From Streptomonospora litoralis (lineage in GTDB: Bacteria > Actinomycetota > Actinomycetes > Streptosporangiales > Streptosporangiaceae): a DNA stretch of 64,000 nucleotides. The stretch lies in NCBI RefSeq assembly GCF_004323735.1, contig NZ_CP036455.1, positions 4,335,101-4,399,100 of the forward strand. Direction: 5' to 3'. Of the stretch, positions 32,423-41,708 are shown piece after piece. Within the stretch, counting starts at the first letter, position 1. Each line of letters starts with the position of its first letter. Both the position numbers and the translations under genes were made by a program. The notes below the pieces were generated by a model. The model was not told the origin of the DNA, did no database searches, and saw only the letters and a list, made by a program, of their open reading frames with translations.

Positions 32423-32891
32423 GTGCCGCGCGCCTCCGGCACCGCCGAGTGCGCGGCGCTCCCGAAGCCATCCTCCCCGACCGGCGCGGCGTCGGCGGGC
32501 AGGACCGTGCGGCGGGCCGCGCGGAGGATCGCCGAGCGCCCGGCGGTCTCTCCCCGCGGCCCGCTCCCAATGCGGACGCGTGGGATCGGGCGGCTCCCCT
32601 CCGCCCCACCAGTCGCAGGGCGGACAGAGCCGGCGGGCTTCCGCGGGCATGGTCGGTGATCGCGACGACGGGCGCGACCAGAAGAATCCACCTCCCGGGA
32701 ATGCACGGCGGAAATTCCCTTACCGCTGATTTTTCGGACAACCACAAGAGAACACCGAAACCTCGGCGTGACGACGGGAACACGGAGAGCCATTGACGCG
32801 GCCGCGTATCGGCGGAAAGAATTCAAGTATCGCTCCCGGCTGCCGACTGGAGCGTGTGCAAATACGCCCGATTGAGGATATCGGAGACCGA

Positions 32892-33227
32892 ATGCCGCGT
32901 TCTTCCCCTGTTCTCGCGTCTCTGTCCGCCGCGGTGATGACGGGTGCGCTGGTGCTGTCCACCGCCGGTACCGCGCACGCCGCAACCGGCGAGGTGGTCA
33001 TCTACAAGTCCGAGGTCCAACCCCTGGAAACCTACCGGAACCCGCCCACCGGGGAATGCTATGCGCTCCCGGGCACCGTTCACATTCTACTCAACCAGAC
33101 CGACGTCGAAGTGACCATCCACAGCAATCCGAACTGCCTGTTCCCCGGTATCCCCGTGCAGCCGAACCACGGCTGGCATGCTCCACCGAGCGGAATCACG
33201 GGGCCGTTCAGCTTCTCCGTCGGCTGA
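32892..33227 (+). CDS. Small secreted protein of unknown function
   Basis: A 111-residue precursor with a clear Sec signal peptide (about 31 residues, LSAAVMTGALVLSTAGTAHA, cleavage after AHA). The mature domain of about 80 residues is beta-rich in appearance (GEVVIYKSEVQPLETY, VHILLNQTDVEVTIHSN) and has exactly two Cys residues (GECYALPG and NPNCLFPG), likely one disulfide. ATG 32892 follows GGAGA; an in-frame upstream ATG would remove the signal from the N-terminus. It resembles small actinomycete peptidase-inhibitor-like or beta-sandwich secreted proteins, but I cannot assign it. Confidence 0.7.
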   Translation: MPRSSPVLASLSAAVMTGALVLSTAGTAHAATGEVVIYKSEVQPLETYRNPPTGECYALPGTVHILLNQTDVEVTIHSNPNCLFPGIPVQPNHGWHAPPSGITGPFSFSVG

Positions 33228-33244
33228 CACCCTCAACGCCCCCG

Positions 33245-33285
33245 GCCGGTTTCCCGCCCCATTCCTCCCGGGGCGGGGAACCGGC
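33245..33285. terminator. 16-bp hairpin ending the secreted-protein gene and the minus operon
   Basis: Arms 33245-33260 and 33270-33285 match at 15 of 16 positions around a 9-nt loop, 18 bp after the + strand stop. The minus-strand methyltransferase ends about 185 bp further on. Nothing else is evident in 33286-33469. Confidence 0.7.
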
Positions 33286-33469
33286 ATTCGCGTGTCCCGC
33301 GCAGCAGGGCCGAGGTCGCCACAACCGTCCGCCGGAGTCGGCACCCGCCACCCGCCGCCCTGCGCTGCGGGGCGGTCTTCGCCGGGCAGCCCAGGATCTC
33401 CACGTCCGATTTTTCGGCATCTCTCCGCGAAGGTTCGCGCGGCAACCGGAGTCCGGCCCTGCGCCGAGG

Positions 33470-34402
33470 TCAGCGCCGCTTCTCCTCCCGACTGCCCGCG
33501 ACCCGGCAGGCGGCACCGCTACCGGGAGGCGCGTCCGTTTCCCGTTCCCCGCCATCCGGACGGCGCCCCAGCACCGTGTAGAAGACGGGCGAACAGGCGC
33601 GGAAACCGGGGTGGTCCAGGAGCCGGCGTACCGCCGCGAGTTCGTCGGCGGCCATGCCCGCGCGCAGCAGCGCCCCGGCCAGATGCCGGGTGTGGTGGGC
33701 CTGCAGCCTCACCCCGGGTGAGCCCGACCGCCACACCGCCACCTTCGGGACCGGATCCACCTCGCCGAATCCCGCCCGGCGCATCGCCTCCGCCGCACGG
33801 CGCCCCCACGCCGGATCGGCGCCGGCGGCCTCCAGTGCGCGGAACTTGGCGCGCTGGAACCGTGCGTACAGTGCGGCCGCCGCCTCGTCCGGCACCACCA
33901 GGGCGGGAGCGTGGGTGGCGTCGAGTTCGTCCAGTTGCAGCCACCCCCCCGGACGCAGCGCACGCAGCAGCCGGGCGAGCACCGCGTCGCGCTCGGGCAG
34001 GTGCATCAGCACCAGCCGGGCGTGGACGAGGTCGAAGGCGGCCTCGGGCAGCGGGTCGCGCACGATGTCGTGCGCCAGCACCTCGATGCCCGCGGCCCCC
34101 GCAATCCGATCCGGCTTGATGTCGGTGGCCACCACCTCCCCGCCCGGCGCGACGCGGTGCGCCAGCCACGTGGCGACGCTCCCCTCCCCCGCGCCGACTT
34201 CCAGACACTGCCAGCCCGCGCCCACACCCGTCGCGGCCAGGCGCGCCGTGGTGAAGGGGTCGTAGGCCGCGGCCAGGCAACCGTGCTGCTCGCGGGCGTG
34301 CCGACTGTCGTTGTCGAAGACGTATCCGCGACGGGTGCCCAGCCCGGCATCCGCCGACCCGCTCGCGGGCACCCGCACGGCCTCGCCACCGCCCCCGGTC
34401 AC
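33470..34402 (-). CDS. Class I SAM-dependent methyltransferase
   Basis: A 310-residue methyltransferase, last gene of the minus-strand biosynthetic operon. The SAM motif I is LEVGAGEGSVATWLA near residue 68, followed by VVATDIK (motif II acidic strand), the motif before FDLVHARLVLMHLPE, and LRPGGWLQLDELD (post-motif). The C-terminal part (VRLQAHHTRHLAGALL and on) resembles small-molecule methyltransferases of secondary metabolism. GTG 34402 shares GTGA with the AMP-ligase stop. It probably methylates a carboxyl, hydroxyl or amine of the pathway product; which one is not shown by the sequence. Confidence 0.88.
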   Translation of the reverse strand: MTGGGGEAVRVPASGSADAGLGTRRGYVFDNDSRHAREQHGCLAAAYDPFTTARLAATGVGAGWQCLEVGAGEGSVATWLAHRVAPGGEVVATDIKPDRIAGAAGIEVLAHDIVRDPLPEAAFDLVHARLVLMHLPERDAVLARLLRALRPGGWLQLDELDATHAPALVVPDEAAAALYARFQRAKFRALEAAGADPAWGRRAAEAMRRAGFGEVDPVPKVAVWRSGSPGVRLQAHHTRHLAGALLRAGMAADELAAVRRLLDHPGFRACSPVFYTVLGRRPDGGERETDAPPGSGAACRVAGSREEKRR

Positions 34403-36141
34403 GATCCCTCCCGCAGCCGCGACCGCAGCGGGCCCGGCTCCGATGCGGCGGCCGCGGGCGGCGCCGACCGCTCGCCGGACTCGGCTCCCCACTCGGCCAG
34501 CGTGTGCCGGCACACCTTGCCCGTCGCGCCCAGCGGCAGCTCGGCCAGCCGCAACAGCACCTCCGGCAGCTTCGCGCGCTCCAGACCCCGCGCGTCCTCC
34601 AAGAAAGCGTGCAACGCGGCCGGGGTGAGCGGCTCCGTCCCCGGGGCCTGCACCACACACGCACAGAGCCGCTCGCCCAGGACGGGATCGGGCACACCCA
34701 CGCAGACGGCTTCGGCGACGGCGGGGTGGGCGGCGAGGTGCCCCTCGACCTCCCGCGGGCTGATGGTGTATCCGCCGCGCTTGACGACGCGCTTGAGCCG
34801 GTCGATCACCCGCAGCGCGCCGTCCTCCTCGAACCTGCCGCGGTCGCCGCTGCGCACCCAGCCCCCCTCGGCCCGGTAGCGCGCGTCGAGCTCGGGCGCG
34901 TCGACGTAGCACAGCGGGGTCATCGGCCCGCGGGCCCAGATCTCGCCCTCGCCGTCCCTGTCGCCGTCGCCGTCGCCGTCGCCGGTGCCGACGATGCGGA
35001 TGTCGGCGACAGCCGGGTCCGGCCGCCCGGTGACACCGCCGGGCCGCGCGGACGCGCCGAGGGGCGTGTGGCAGTTCATCCCGTCCGCCGAGCCGTACAC
35101 GTTGAGCACCGGTCGGCCGAACCGGCGGTGCGCGGCGTCGATGACGTCGGCCTCCAGCACCGCGGAACTAGTCACCACCGCCCGGAGCGACGACGTGTCC
35201 TCGCCGACCGCGCCGGGGTGCGCCGCCAGCCGCCGCAGTAGGGTCGGCACCGCGAACAGGTGGGTCGGCCGGTGCTCGGACACCGCGCGCAGTACCGCCG
35301 CGGGGTCGACGCCGTCCAGGACCAGCAGCGTTCCGCCGAGACCCGCCAGCGTCACCGGCGTGCCCAGCGAGCCGTAGGAGGACGCCAGGGGCACCAGGAC
35401 CAGGTTGCGCATCGGCATCGTCCCGTCGTGCAGCGCGGCGACGTAGTTCGCGCGTCCGCCCGCGAAGGCGTTGTGCGAGTAGGCGATCATCTTCGGCTCG
35501 GACTCCGATCCCGAGGTCACCAGGATGCGGGCGGGCGACTCGGGCGGCACCCGCCGCGGCGGCCACTCCCGCCTGTCGGCGTGTTCCGCGCCGGCGGCCG
35601 CATCCAGCGCCGCGGTGGCGGTTGCGGGCGCCCGGTCGTCGCCGAAGGAGAACACCGCCGCCAGGTGCGGCAGTTCCGGGCGCAGGCGAGCGAGTTCGGC
35701 GAGGGGGTGGGTGCGGCCGGTCGGGTCGCCCGCGATGACCGCGACGGCACGCGAGCGCCGCAGCAGGGCGGCGATGCCGGCGCGCCCGCGCATGGCGGGA
35801 TAGGGGAGCGAGACCGCGCCGACGGCGGCGATCGCCAACTCGGCGGCGACCGCCCGCCATCCGTTGGGCAGCTGGACGGCGACGATGTCTCGGGGACCGA
35901 TCCCGGAATCGGCCAGCGCGGCGGCGATGCGGCGCACGCGTGTGTCCAGGGCGGCGTAGTCGAGCGTGCCTTCGCCGTCGACGACGGCGTCGCGGCGGGG
36001 ATGATCGCGCACCCGCCCGCGGAACAGCGTGTACAGGTCGGTGTCGGGGCAGTGTCCGTGCTCGACCCAGGTGCGGCGCAGCTCCGCGGGGACGAGGTCG
36101 GCCAGCACGATCCCGTTGTTGGAGGTCCAGGCGGTTGTCAC
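34399..36141 (-). CDS. AMP-dependent acyl-CoA synthetase/ligase
   Basis: A 580-residue ANL-superfamily adenylating enzyme that activates a carboxylate as acyl-AMP. The P-loop-like motif is VTSGSESEPKMIAYSHN (usual form TSGTTGxPK), a divergence that may matter. A5-type LNVYGSADG, the hinge region GGWVRSGDRGRF with RLKRVVKRGGYTISP, and the C-terminal catalytic Lys in LPLGATGKVCRHTL are present. A (Gly-Asp)n insert near 410, encoded by a GCCGTC-type repeat at about 34961-34985, is odd. GTG 36141 shares GTGA with the CoA-transferase stop. No carrier protein is nearby, so a CoA ester or amide ligation is likelier than NRPS loading. Confidence 0.88.
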   Translation of the reverse strand: MTTAWTSNNGIVLADLVPAELRRTWVEHGHCPDTDLYTLFRGRVRDHPRRDAVVDGEGTLDYAALDTRVRRIAAALADSGIGPRDIVAVQLPNGWRAVAAELAIAAVGAVSLPYPAMRGRAGIAALLRRSRAVAVIAGDPTGRTHPLAELARLRPELPHLAAVFSFGDDRAPATATAALDAAAGAEHADRREWPPRRVPPESPARILVTSGSESEPKMIAYSHNAFAGGRANYVAALHDGTMPMRNLVLVPLASSYGSLGTPVTLAGLGGTLLVLDGVDPAAVLRAVSEHRPTHLFAVPTLLRRLAAHPGAVGEDTSSLRAVVTSSAVLEADVIDAAHRRFGRPVLNVYGSADGMNCHTPLGASARPGGVTGRPDPAVADIRIVGTGDGDGDGDRDGEGEIWARGPMTPLCYVDAPELDARYRAEGGWVRSGDRGRFEEDGALRVIDRLKRVVKRGGYTISPREVEGHLAAHPAVAEAVCVGVPDPVLGERLCACVVQAPGTEPLTPAALHAFLEDARGLERAKLPEVLLRLAELPLGATGKVCRHTLAEWGAESGERSAPPAAAASEPGPLRSRLREGS

Positions 36142-38045
36142 GAGGTGAACTCCCACGGTGAGCGGACGAACGCGGCGCCGCCGGTGTCCAGCGCGCCGGC
36201 GATTCGGGGGTCGGCGGCGAGGTCCGCCAGGTCGGTGCAGACGGGAGTGGCGCTCAGCCCCGCACCGCGCAGCCGCTCGGCCACGTCTGCGGCCCTGTCG
36301 CCGCGGCACAGCCGGGCCACCGCGGCCGCGGCATCGGCGGCGGGGCGGTCGGCGCCCAGCGCACGGGCTACGCGGTCGGGCGAGCTGCGGGCGTGCGGGC
36401 CCAATGCCAGGTACCCGTCACCCGTGCGGAGCGGCGGATGCAGCGGACCCCATCTCGGGCGGCGGGCTCCGCCGGACGGTGCCGCCGCGGTCAGCAGCGC
36501 GGCGCCGTCGTAGAGGGCGGAGTCGACGCGGATGCCGCCCGCGCCCCGGCAGCGCGCCAGCAGCCCGGCCAGCACGCCCTGCGCGCTGAGCAGCCCGCCC
36601 AGCACGTCGGTCAGCGTCATCAGCGACGGCGCGGGCTCTTCGCCGCGGGGGCGCACGAGCCCGCCGAGGCCGCTGTGCGCCTGCACGAGGAAGTCGGTCC
36701 CCAGCGGCTCGGCCCCGCCCATCGCCGCGCCCGCCTGCCGGGCATCGCCCCAACCGGAGGCGTGCGCGTATACGAGTCCGGGCCGGACGGCGAACAGGTC
36801 GGCGGAGTCCAGCCCGAAAACGGCGGCCTTGCCGGGGGCCCAGTTGTGCAGGAAGACGTCGGCGCCCGCGGTGAGCTCGCGGACTTGCCGACGCCCCTCC
36901 GGCGTTTTCAGGTCGGCCTCGACGACGTGCTTGCCGCGGTTGAGCGCGAGGAAGCGGGCCGAGCAGGTGCCGACCGTGGGCGGCACCCAGCGGAGCGGGT
37001 CGCCGCCGGGCGGTTCGATGCGCAGTACCTCGGCGCCGAGCAGCCGCAGCAGGTGCCCGGCCAGCGGGCCCTGGACCCGCCGGGTGGACTCCACCACGAC
37101 CAGTCCGTCCAGCGGAAGGCCGGCGCCGGGGCGGCACGGCGCCGGCGGCGGTCCCGGCGTATCCGAAGAGCCGCCGGTGAGCCGCCAGGGCGGCGGTTCC
37201 GCGGCGTCGGAGCGGCGGCGCTCCCCGGCCGCGCCGTGCACCCGCACGATGCTGATGCCGGCGGCCTGCGCCGCACCGGCCGCCTCCCGGAAGACGCGTG
37301 CGGCGGCGGTGGCGTGCAGCTCGGGCGGCAGCGGGCAGACCGCCGCCGCGTAGCGGTGCTGGAAGGGCTGCCACCCGCGGGCGAGCGCCGCGCGGTCGGC
37401 GCCCAGCAGCGACCAGAACCGCTCCCACCGCTCGGCCTCGAACGTCTCGATCTCGAAGGGCACACCGTCGGCCGAGGTGAACGGCGGTCCCCCGGGGGCG
37501 GCCGGGGCGTCCCGTTCGTCGCCCGAGGCGGTCGCCGCGGCGAGGTACTGTCCCACGCTGATGAGCGCCGCCTGGGCGACCGAGGTGCGCACGAGCTCCG
37601 CCGCGCCGCCGCGCAGCCGCCCGATCAGCGCGGCCAGCAGGCCCTGGGCGGACAGGACGCCGCCGACCGCGGACGCGTAGTCGATCGCGAGCGGCCGCGG
37701 GCCCCCGGAAGAGCGCCCGTGCACGTGCATGAGGCCGCACGCCGCCTGCACCCCGGGCTCGTCCTCCAGCGGCAGCGCGAGAGGGCCCGCCCAGTCCAGC
37801 GCACACGCGACGCGGGCGTGGTCCGCGGCGAGCACGAGGGAGCCCGCCGATCCGGCCTCGGCTCGGGCGCGGGCCCGCCCGGCACCGCGAACCGCCACGT
37901 CGGGGCCCGGCGACGCGGCGCCCAGCATCCGAAGCTGCCGGATCGCGATGTCCGCGGCCGCCGAGCCCTCGGAGCCCTCGACCGCGAAGCCGTCCAGAGG
38001 TGCGCCGGCATCGGTGACCGGACTGCGGTCAGACGAGACGGTCAT
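36138..38045 (-). CDS. Long CaiB/BaiF-type (family III) CoA transferase, two-part
   Basis: A 635-residue protein, about 1.6 times the usual 400. The C-terminal part (about 315-635) is a full family III CoA-transferase: VVVESTRRVQGPLAGHLLRLLGAEVLRIEPPGGD, then FLALNRGKHVVEADLKTPEG, and the catalytic-Asp region TLTDVLGGLLSAQG. The N-terminal part repeats only the middle segment (AIDYASAVGGVLSAQGLLAALIGRLRGG, Asp kept) without the nucleotide-binding start, so it may be a degenerate second subunit; family III enzymes are interlocked dimers. ATG 38045 follows GGAAGGGA. It sits between two AMP ligases and probably moves CoA onto the pathway acid. Confidence 0.85.
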   Translation of the reverse strand: MTVSSDRSPVTDAGAPLDGFAVEGSEGSAAADIAIRQLRMLGAASPGPDVAVRGAGRARARAEAGSAGSLVLAADHARVACALDWAGPLALPLEDEPGVQAACGLMHVHGRSSGGPRPLAIDYASAVGGVLSAQGLLAALIGRLRGGAAELVRTSVAQAALISVGQYLAAATASGDERDAPAAPGGPPFTSADGVPFEIETFEAERWERFWSLLGADRAALARGWQPFQHRYAAAVCPLPPELHATAAARVFREAAGAAQAAGISIVRVHGAAGERRRSDAAEPPPWRLTGGSSDTPGPPPAPCRPGAGLPLDGLVVVESTRRVQGPLAGHLLRLLGAEVLRIEPPGGDPLRWVPPTVGTCSARFLALNRGKHVVEADLKTPEGRRQVRELTAGADVFLHNWAPGKAAVFGLDSADLFAVRPGLVYAHASGWGDARQAGAAMGGAEPLGTDFLVQAHSGLGGLVRPRGEEPAPSLMTLTDVLGGLLSAQGVLAGLLARCRGAGGIRVDSALYDGAALLTAAAPSGGARRPRWGPLHPPLRTGDGYLALGPHARSSPDRVARALGADRPAADAAAAVARLCRGDRAADVAERLRGAGLSATPVCTDLADLAADPRIAGALDTGGAAFVRSPWEFTS

Positions 38046-38722
38046 CGCGTCCCTTCCTGTTCAGAGGGCTTCCGAGCAGGCGGGCGGCGCCGGAACCGCC
38101 CAGGTAGGCGGAGATCATGGATCCGGAGGCACTGGGCGGCCGGCGGTACAGCCGGGCAGACGTGCCGCGGTGCCGGTGTGCGAAACGGGCTCTGCCGCCG
38201 CTCGGCGGCAATCCGGCGCACAGCGAGTCGCGCCTTCGGGCCCCATCGCCGCATCCTCCGGGGTAGCCGGCCCCACGGCCTCCCGACGGGTTCCTCGACC
38301 GGGACTCGGGTGCCGGTAGGAGGCACCCTCCGGAAACGTCGCACACCCCGCCGCCACAACGGCTGCGGCAATCGGGCCGTGCGCGCGCAGCGCCGATACC
38401 GGCCTGCCGCCGAGCGCACGCCGCACCCGCTGCGGCGGGCCCCGGCCGCAGAGCGCGGTGTGCACGCGGCGGCACGCCGACGCACACGCTTCGCGGTTCA
38501 CGCCGCATCACCGCCTTGCGGAATCCGTTGAGACTCCTTTGGGGTGACCGGCCCGGGGCGGTTCCCGGAGAACTCCTCGACGTCCGACTCCCCGCGCAGG
38601 CCCGACACACGACTTCGAGAAGTCCGGGCGTGCCAGTACACATCCTCGATACGTCCTTCCTCATCGGGGTGACCGGCGTTTCGGCGGCCGGGTAGGCGGG
38701 CTCGCCCGCCGCGGTGCCGGAC
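38046..38722 (-). other. 677-bp gap inside the biosynthetic operon
   Basis: An unusually long gap for an operon whose other junctions overlap. GGGGTGACCGGC is directly repeated at 38541-38552 and 38666-38677, and on the minus strand each copy is followed by a ribosome-site-like sequence (GAGGAAGGA, AAAGGAG). Three short minus-strand frames could be real: 47 codons (38498-38641), 128 codons starting by GTGA overlap with it (38115-38501, Cys-rich, poor codon bias at the end) and 29 codons ending inside the CoA-transferase gene (38029-38118). None is convincing; an internal promoter or decayed gene is as likely. Confidence 0.4.
38498..38641 (-). CDS. Possible 47-residue peptide gene
   Basis: GTG start 38641, stop 38498-38500. 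The product begins VYWHARTSRSRVSG, has an acidic middle (ESDVEEFSG) and a Pro/Gly-rich end (NRPGPVTPKES, QGGDAA). Its composition is more protein-like than random GC-rich frames, and the same frame is open back to the AMP-ligase stop. The ribosome site is weak. It might be a peptide substrate, a small protein or chance. Confidence 0.25.
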   Translation of the reverse strand: MYWHARTSRSRVSGLRGESDVEEFSGNRPGPVTPKESQRIPQGGDAA

Positions 38723-40348
38723 TCACCGCCCGGCCGAGGTGGGAGGAGCGGGGCGGGGGCGGGCTACCGGGTGGGCGCCGCCGAGGAGGCGGGAGCGGAG
38801 TTCGAGGCGGCGGACTTTGCCGGTTCCGGTGCGCGGAAGGTCGTCTGCGGCCATGACCAGGGGCTCGGCCAGTTCCGGGAGGTCGGCGGTGGCACGTCGC
38901 CAGGCCGCCGGATCGAGACTGCCGCTCTCCGTGACGACCACGGGGACAGGCGGGCCTTCCCGGGGGCGCAGGACGACGCACTCGACGACCTCCCCAACGC
39001 GGTCGTCGACGACGTCTTCGACCTCGACGCAGCTCATACCGGCCACGGCGTCGACCTCGCGGTCCAGAACGTGCACCGATCCCCCGCGGGTGCGCATGCC
39101 GACGTCCTCGGTGTTCCACCACCTGCCCAGTTGCTTCGCCGACCAGCGTTCGGACTCGCCCACATACCCCAGCCCCAGGGCCTTGGTGCGGGCCAGGACG
39201 AGCCCCGGCCGACCGCGCCGCAGCGGGCGCAGGGTGGCGGGGTCGGCCACCCGCAGCCGGGTGCGGCCCGGTACCGGGCGGCCCAGGTCGCGGGTGGTGG
39301 GGCGGCGCTCGCCGACGGCGGCCACCGACTTGCGGGTGAGCAGGCGGAAGGCCAGCGGACCGGTCTCACTCTGTCCCCAGCCCTGCAGCCACACCGGTCG
39401 GCGGCGCTCGCTCGCCGCCAGGAACGTGCGCACAGCGGGCGGGTGCACGGCGTCGAACGTGCTGATGTAGAGCCGGACGCGCGCGAACACGTTCTCTGCG
39501 GCCGGTGCGGCGGCCAGGTGGCGCCAGCGTACGTAGGTGGCCGGCAGCGCCTCCAGCGTCGTGGGCGGGTGGGCGCGCAGGAAGGGCTCGGCGGCCTGGG
39601 GACTGTGGTCCGCTATGGCGGCCACCGCGGCGGGACGGAGCCAGAACACGCTTGCGGTCCAGGCGAACGCCCGCCCGTGGGCGAAGGAGGTCGCCGCCGC
39701 GACGGTGTCGCCGGGGCGGCTGCTGAGCACCGGCCAGCGGCGCGCCTCGAATCCGATCAGGCGGCGCACGATGGTGGCCGTGGAGTGGACGACCAGTTTC
39801 GGGGTGCCGGTGGTTCCGGAGGTGTGCACGATGATCAGCGGCTCGTCCGCGCCGCGGCGCCGCGGCGCGGGCGCCGGGTGGCCCCGCACGTCGGCCGCCG
39901 GCACCGCATCCGGCAGGTTTTCGCCCGTGCCGTCGAGGAGCAGCCGACGCCTCGCGGGCAGCCCGATCCGGGCGGCGGCCGCCCGCTGGGCGGTGGCGCC
40001 GTCGAGTACCAGCAGTGCCGCATCCAGCCGCGCCAGCAGGGTGGCCAGGGTGGCCGGGGGCAGTTGGGCGGAGACGGGTGCCGGGACGGCGCCGATCCGC
40101 ACCGCCGACATGGCCAGCAGCACGATGTCCCAGTGGTTGCGCTTGACCAGCGCCACACGGTCGCCGGGGCCGGCTCCCGCGGCGGCCAGGCGTGCGGACC
40201 AGTCCTCGACCAGCGCGGCGAGGTCGAGGACGTTGCGGGGGCCCGCATCGTCGGGGGCGATGTCGAGGGGGCGGCTGAGGTGCAGCACAGTGGGGCTGTG
40301 CCGTTCGGCGAGGGTGTCGAACAGTGTCGCGATGTCAAGCCGCTTCAT
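38723..40348 (-). CDS. AMP-dependent acyl/aryl-CoA ligase
   Basis: A 541-residue ANL-superfamily ligase. The adenylation motif is canonical, IVHTSGTTGTPKLVVHS near residue 180. LQGWGQSETGP (A5-type), the hinge motif with DREVDAVAGM replacing the usual DRxK, and a C-terminal catalytic Lys in RTGTGKVRRLEL complete the fold. ATG 40348 lies 14 nt inside the FAD-oxidoreductase 3' end with GAAGGA upstream, so translation is coupled. It differs strongly from the other ligase of the operon and probably activates a different acid, or performs an amide-forming step. Confidence 0.88.
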   Translation of the reverse strand: MKRLDIATLFDTLAERHSPTVLHLSRPLDIAPDDAGPRNVLDLAALVEDWSARLAAAGAGPGDRVALVKRNHWDIVLLAMSAVRIGAVPAPVSAQLPPATLATLLARLDAALLVLDGATAQRAAAARIGLPARRRLLLDGTGENLPDAVPAADVRGHPAPAPRRRGADEPLIIVHTSGTTGTPKLVVHSTATIVRRLIGFEARRWPVLSSRPGDTVAAATSFAHGRAFAWTASVFWLRPAAVAAIADHSPQAAEPFLRAHPPTTLEALPATYVRWRHLAAAPAAENVFARVRLYISTFDAVHPPAVRTFLAASERRRPVWLQGWGQSETGPLAFRLLTRKSVAAVGERRPTTRDLGRPVPGRTRLRVADPATLRPLRRGRPGLVLARTKALGLGYVGESERWSAKQLGRWWNTEDVGMRTRGGSVHVLDREVDAVAGMSCVEVEDVVDDRVGEVVECVVLRPREGPPVPVVVTESGSLDPAAWRRATADLPELAEPLVMAADDLPRTGTGKVRRLELRSRLLGGAHPVARPRPAPPTSAGR

Positions 40349-41708
40349 ACGAGGTCCTTCCGGGGTCGCAGGGAGGCGGGCATCCGTCGTCGGTGCGGGC
40401 GAGGACACGGGAGGCGGCCTTCCGCGCGGATGCGACGGCGCCCTCGCTGCACGGGCGTAGCGCCACCCAGTCGCCCGCGTAGTCGACCGGGCGCGCGGGC
40501 CGGCGCCGGAACGCACGGTGGGCTTCCAGGGCCGCGGGGGTGGCCTCGGGCAGCCCGTGCGGGAACCGGTGGACGTAGGCGGCGCGGATCAGCTCGCGCA
40601 GTCCGGGCAGGTAGCGCTCCGCGCGTTCGGCCAGCCGAGAGGTGATCTCGGCGTCGGACGCGCCGATCAGTGACGCGGTCGCGCCCGGCGCGGTGATGAC
40701 CGAGACGAGGCCGCGCCCGCGGGGCGCCCGGTCGGGGTGTTTGCGGTGGTCGAGGGTGACGACGTTCACCAGGTCGTCGTCCGCGTCCGCCACCAGCGTG
40801 GCGAAGCCGCGCATGCCCCCGGCGGTGGCGGGCACCCGGTCCAGGGCGAAGCTCGCCCGCAGCATGGGTGCGAACGAGCACTCCCGCAGGAAGTCGCGCT
40901 CCTCCGATGGAGCGCCGGGGTGCAGGCGGGCGGCCACCGGGGCGGGCACCGCCAGCACCGCGCAGCGTGCGGTGACTTCGCCGTGGTCGAAGGTGAGGCG
41001 GACCCCGCCGGGCAGTGCGGCGACCTCGCGCACCGCACACCCGGTGGAGACGTCCAGGTGCGCGGCGAGCCGCCGGGACAGGGTGTCCATCCCGCCGCGG
41101 TACGTGCGCCACCGGCCGGTGCTTCCGGTGGCCAGCAGGTGTGCGAGCAGCGGAGCGGCCGACGAGCGCTGCGGGCTCCAGCCGAAGAAGCCCGCCGCCA
41201 GCGGATGGAGCAGCCGGTCGCGCAGTTCGGCGCCGTACCGGGTGGCGAACGCCTCCAGGGTGACGTCGCTGAGGGGACTTTCGCCCGGGGCGCCGCGCGC
41301 TTCTCGGGAGAGCGCACCACCGGCGAGCAGCCGCACCAGAGCCAGGCGTGCGCCCGGCGACAGGCCCGCCCCGGTGAGCAGACCCAGCGGCCGCCCGACG
41401 TGGGGGTGGGCGCGCCCGCCGCGCCACAGGGCCACCGCCCGCGGCACGCGCGGGATCTCGGTACGGCTCAGTCCCAGCTCGCGGATCAGCGACCAGGTGG
41501 CCGGGTATCCGGTCGACGGGATCATCTCGGCACCGGTGTCGACGATCCAGCCGTCGCGGCGCAGGCTGCGCATCCGGCCGCCGACGGCGTCGGCCGCTTC
41601 GAATATCCGCACCTCGCGGCCTGCGCGGCGCAGGGCGCGGGCCGCGGTCAGGCCGCCGATGCCCGCGCCCACTACCGCGGCGTCGATGTCGGGCGCCGCG
41701 GCCTTCAC
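40335..41708 (-). CDS. FAD-dependent oxidoreductase (amine oxidase/protoporphyrinogen oxidase-like)
   Basis: A 457-residue flavoprotein. The N-terminal Rossmann motif AAVVGAGIGGLTAARALRRAGREVRIFEA is followed by DAVGGRMRSLRRDG (GG doublet), the signatures of amine oxidase, phytoene desaturase and protoporphyrinogen oxidase proteins. The C-terminal FAD motif is DYAGDWVALRPCSEGAVASARKAA. GTG 41708 is chosen because the Rossmann fold begins right after; an in-frame start at 41873 would add an Arg/Pro-rich, unlikely N-terminus. It overlaps the stop of a 52-codon frame (GTGA). Likely oxidises the prenyl or amino moiety of the product. Confidence 0.87.
   Translation of the reverse strand: MKAAAPDIDAAVVGAGIGGLTAARALRRAGREVRIFEAADAVGGRMRSLRRDGWIVDTGAEMIPSTGYPATWSLIRELGLSRTEIPRVPRAVALWRGGRAHPHVGRPLGLLTGAGLSPGARLALVRLLAGGALSREARGAPGESPLSDVTLEAFATRYGAELRDRLLHPLAAGFFGWSPQRSSAAPLLAHLLATGSTGRWRTYRGGMDTLSRRLAAHLDVSTGCAVREVAALPGGVRLTFDHGEVTARCAVLAVPAPVAARLHPGAPSEERDFLRECSFAPMLRASFALDRVPATAGGMRGFATLVADADDDLVNVVTLDHRKHPDRAPRGRGLVSVITAPGATASLIGASDAEITSRLAERAERYLPGLRELIRAAYVHRFPHGLPEATPAALEAHRAFRRRPARPVDYAGDWVALRPCSEGAVASARKAASRVLARTDDGCPPPCDPGRTSYEAA

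Noticed and set aside
34961-34988. GCCGTC tandem repeat as a possible CRISPR or regulatory repeat
   Set aside because: It is an in-frame Gly-Asp repeat within the AMP-ligase coding sequence.
38115-38501. 128-codon minus-strand frame starting by GTGA overlap with the 47-codon frame
   Set aside because: Codon bias fades in its second half and no motif is visible; kept only as part of the gap description.
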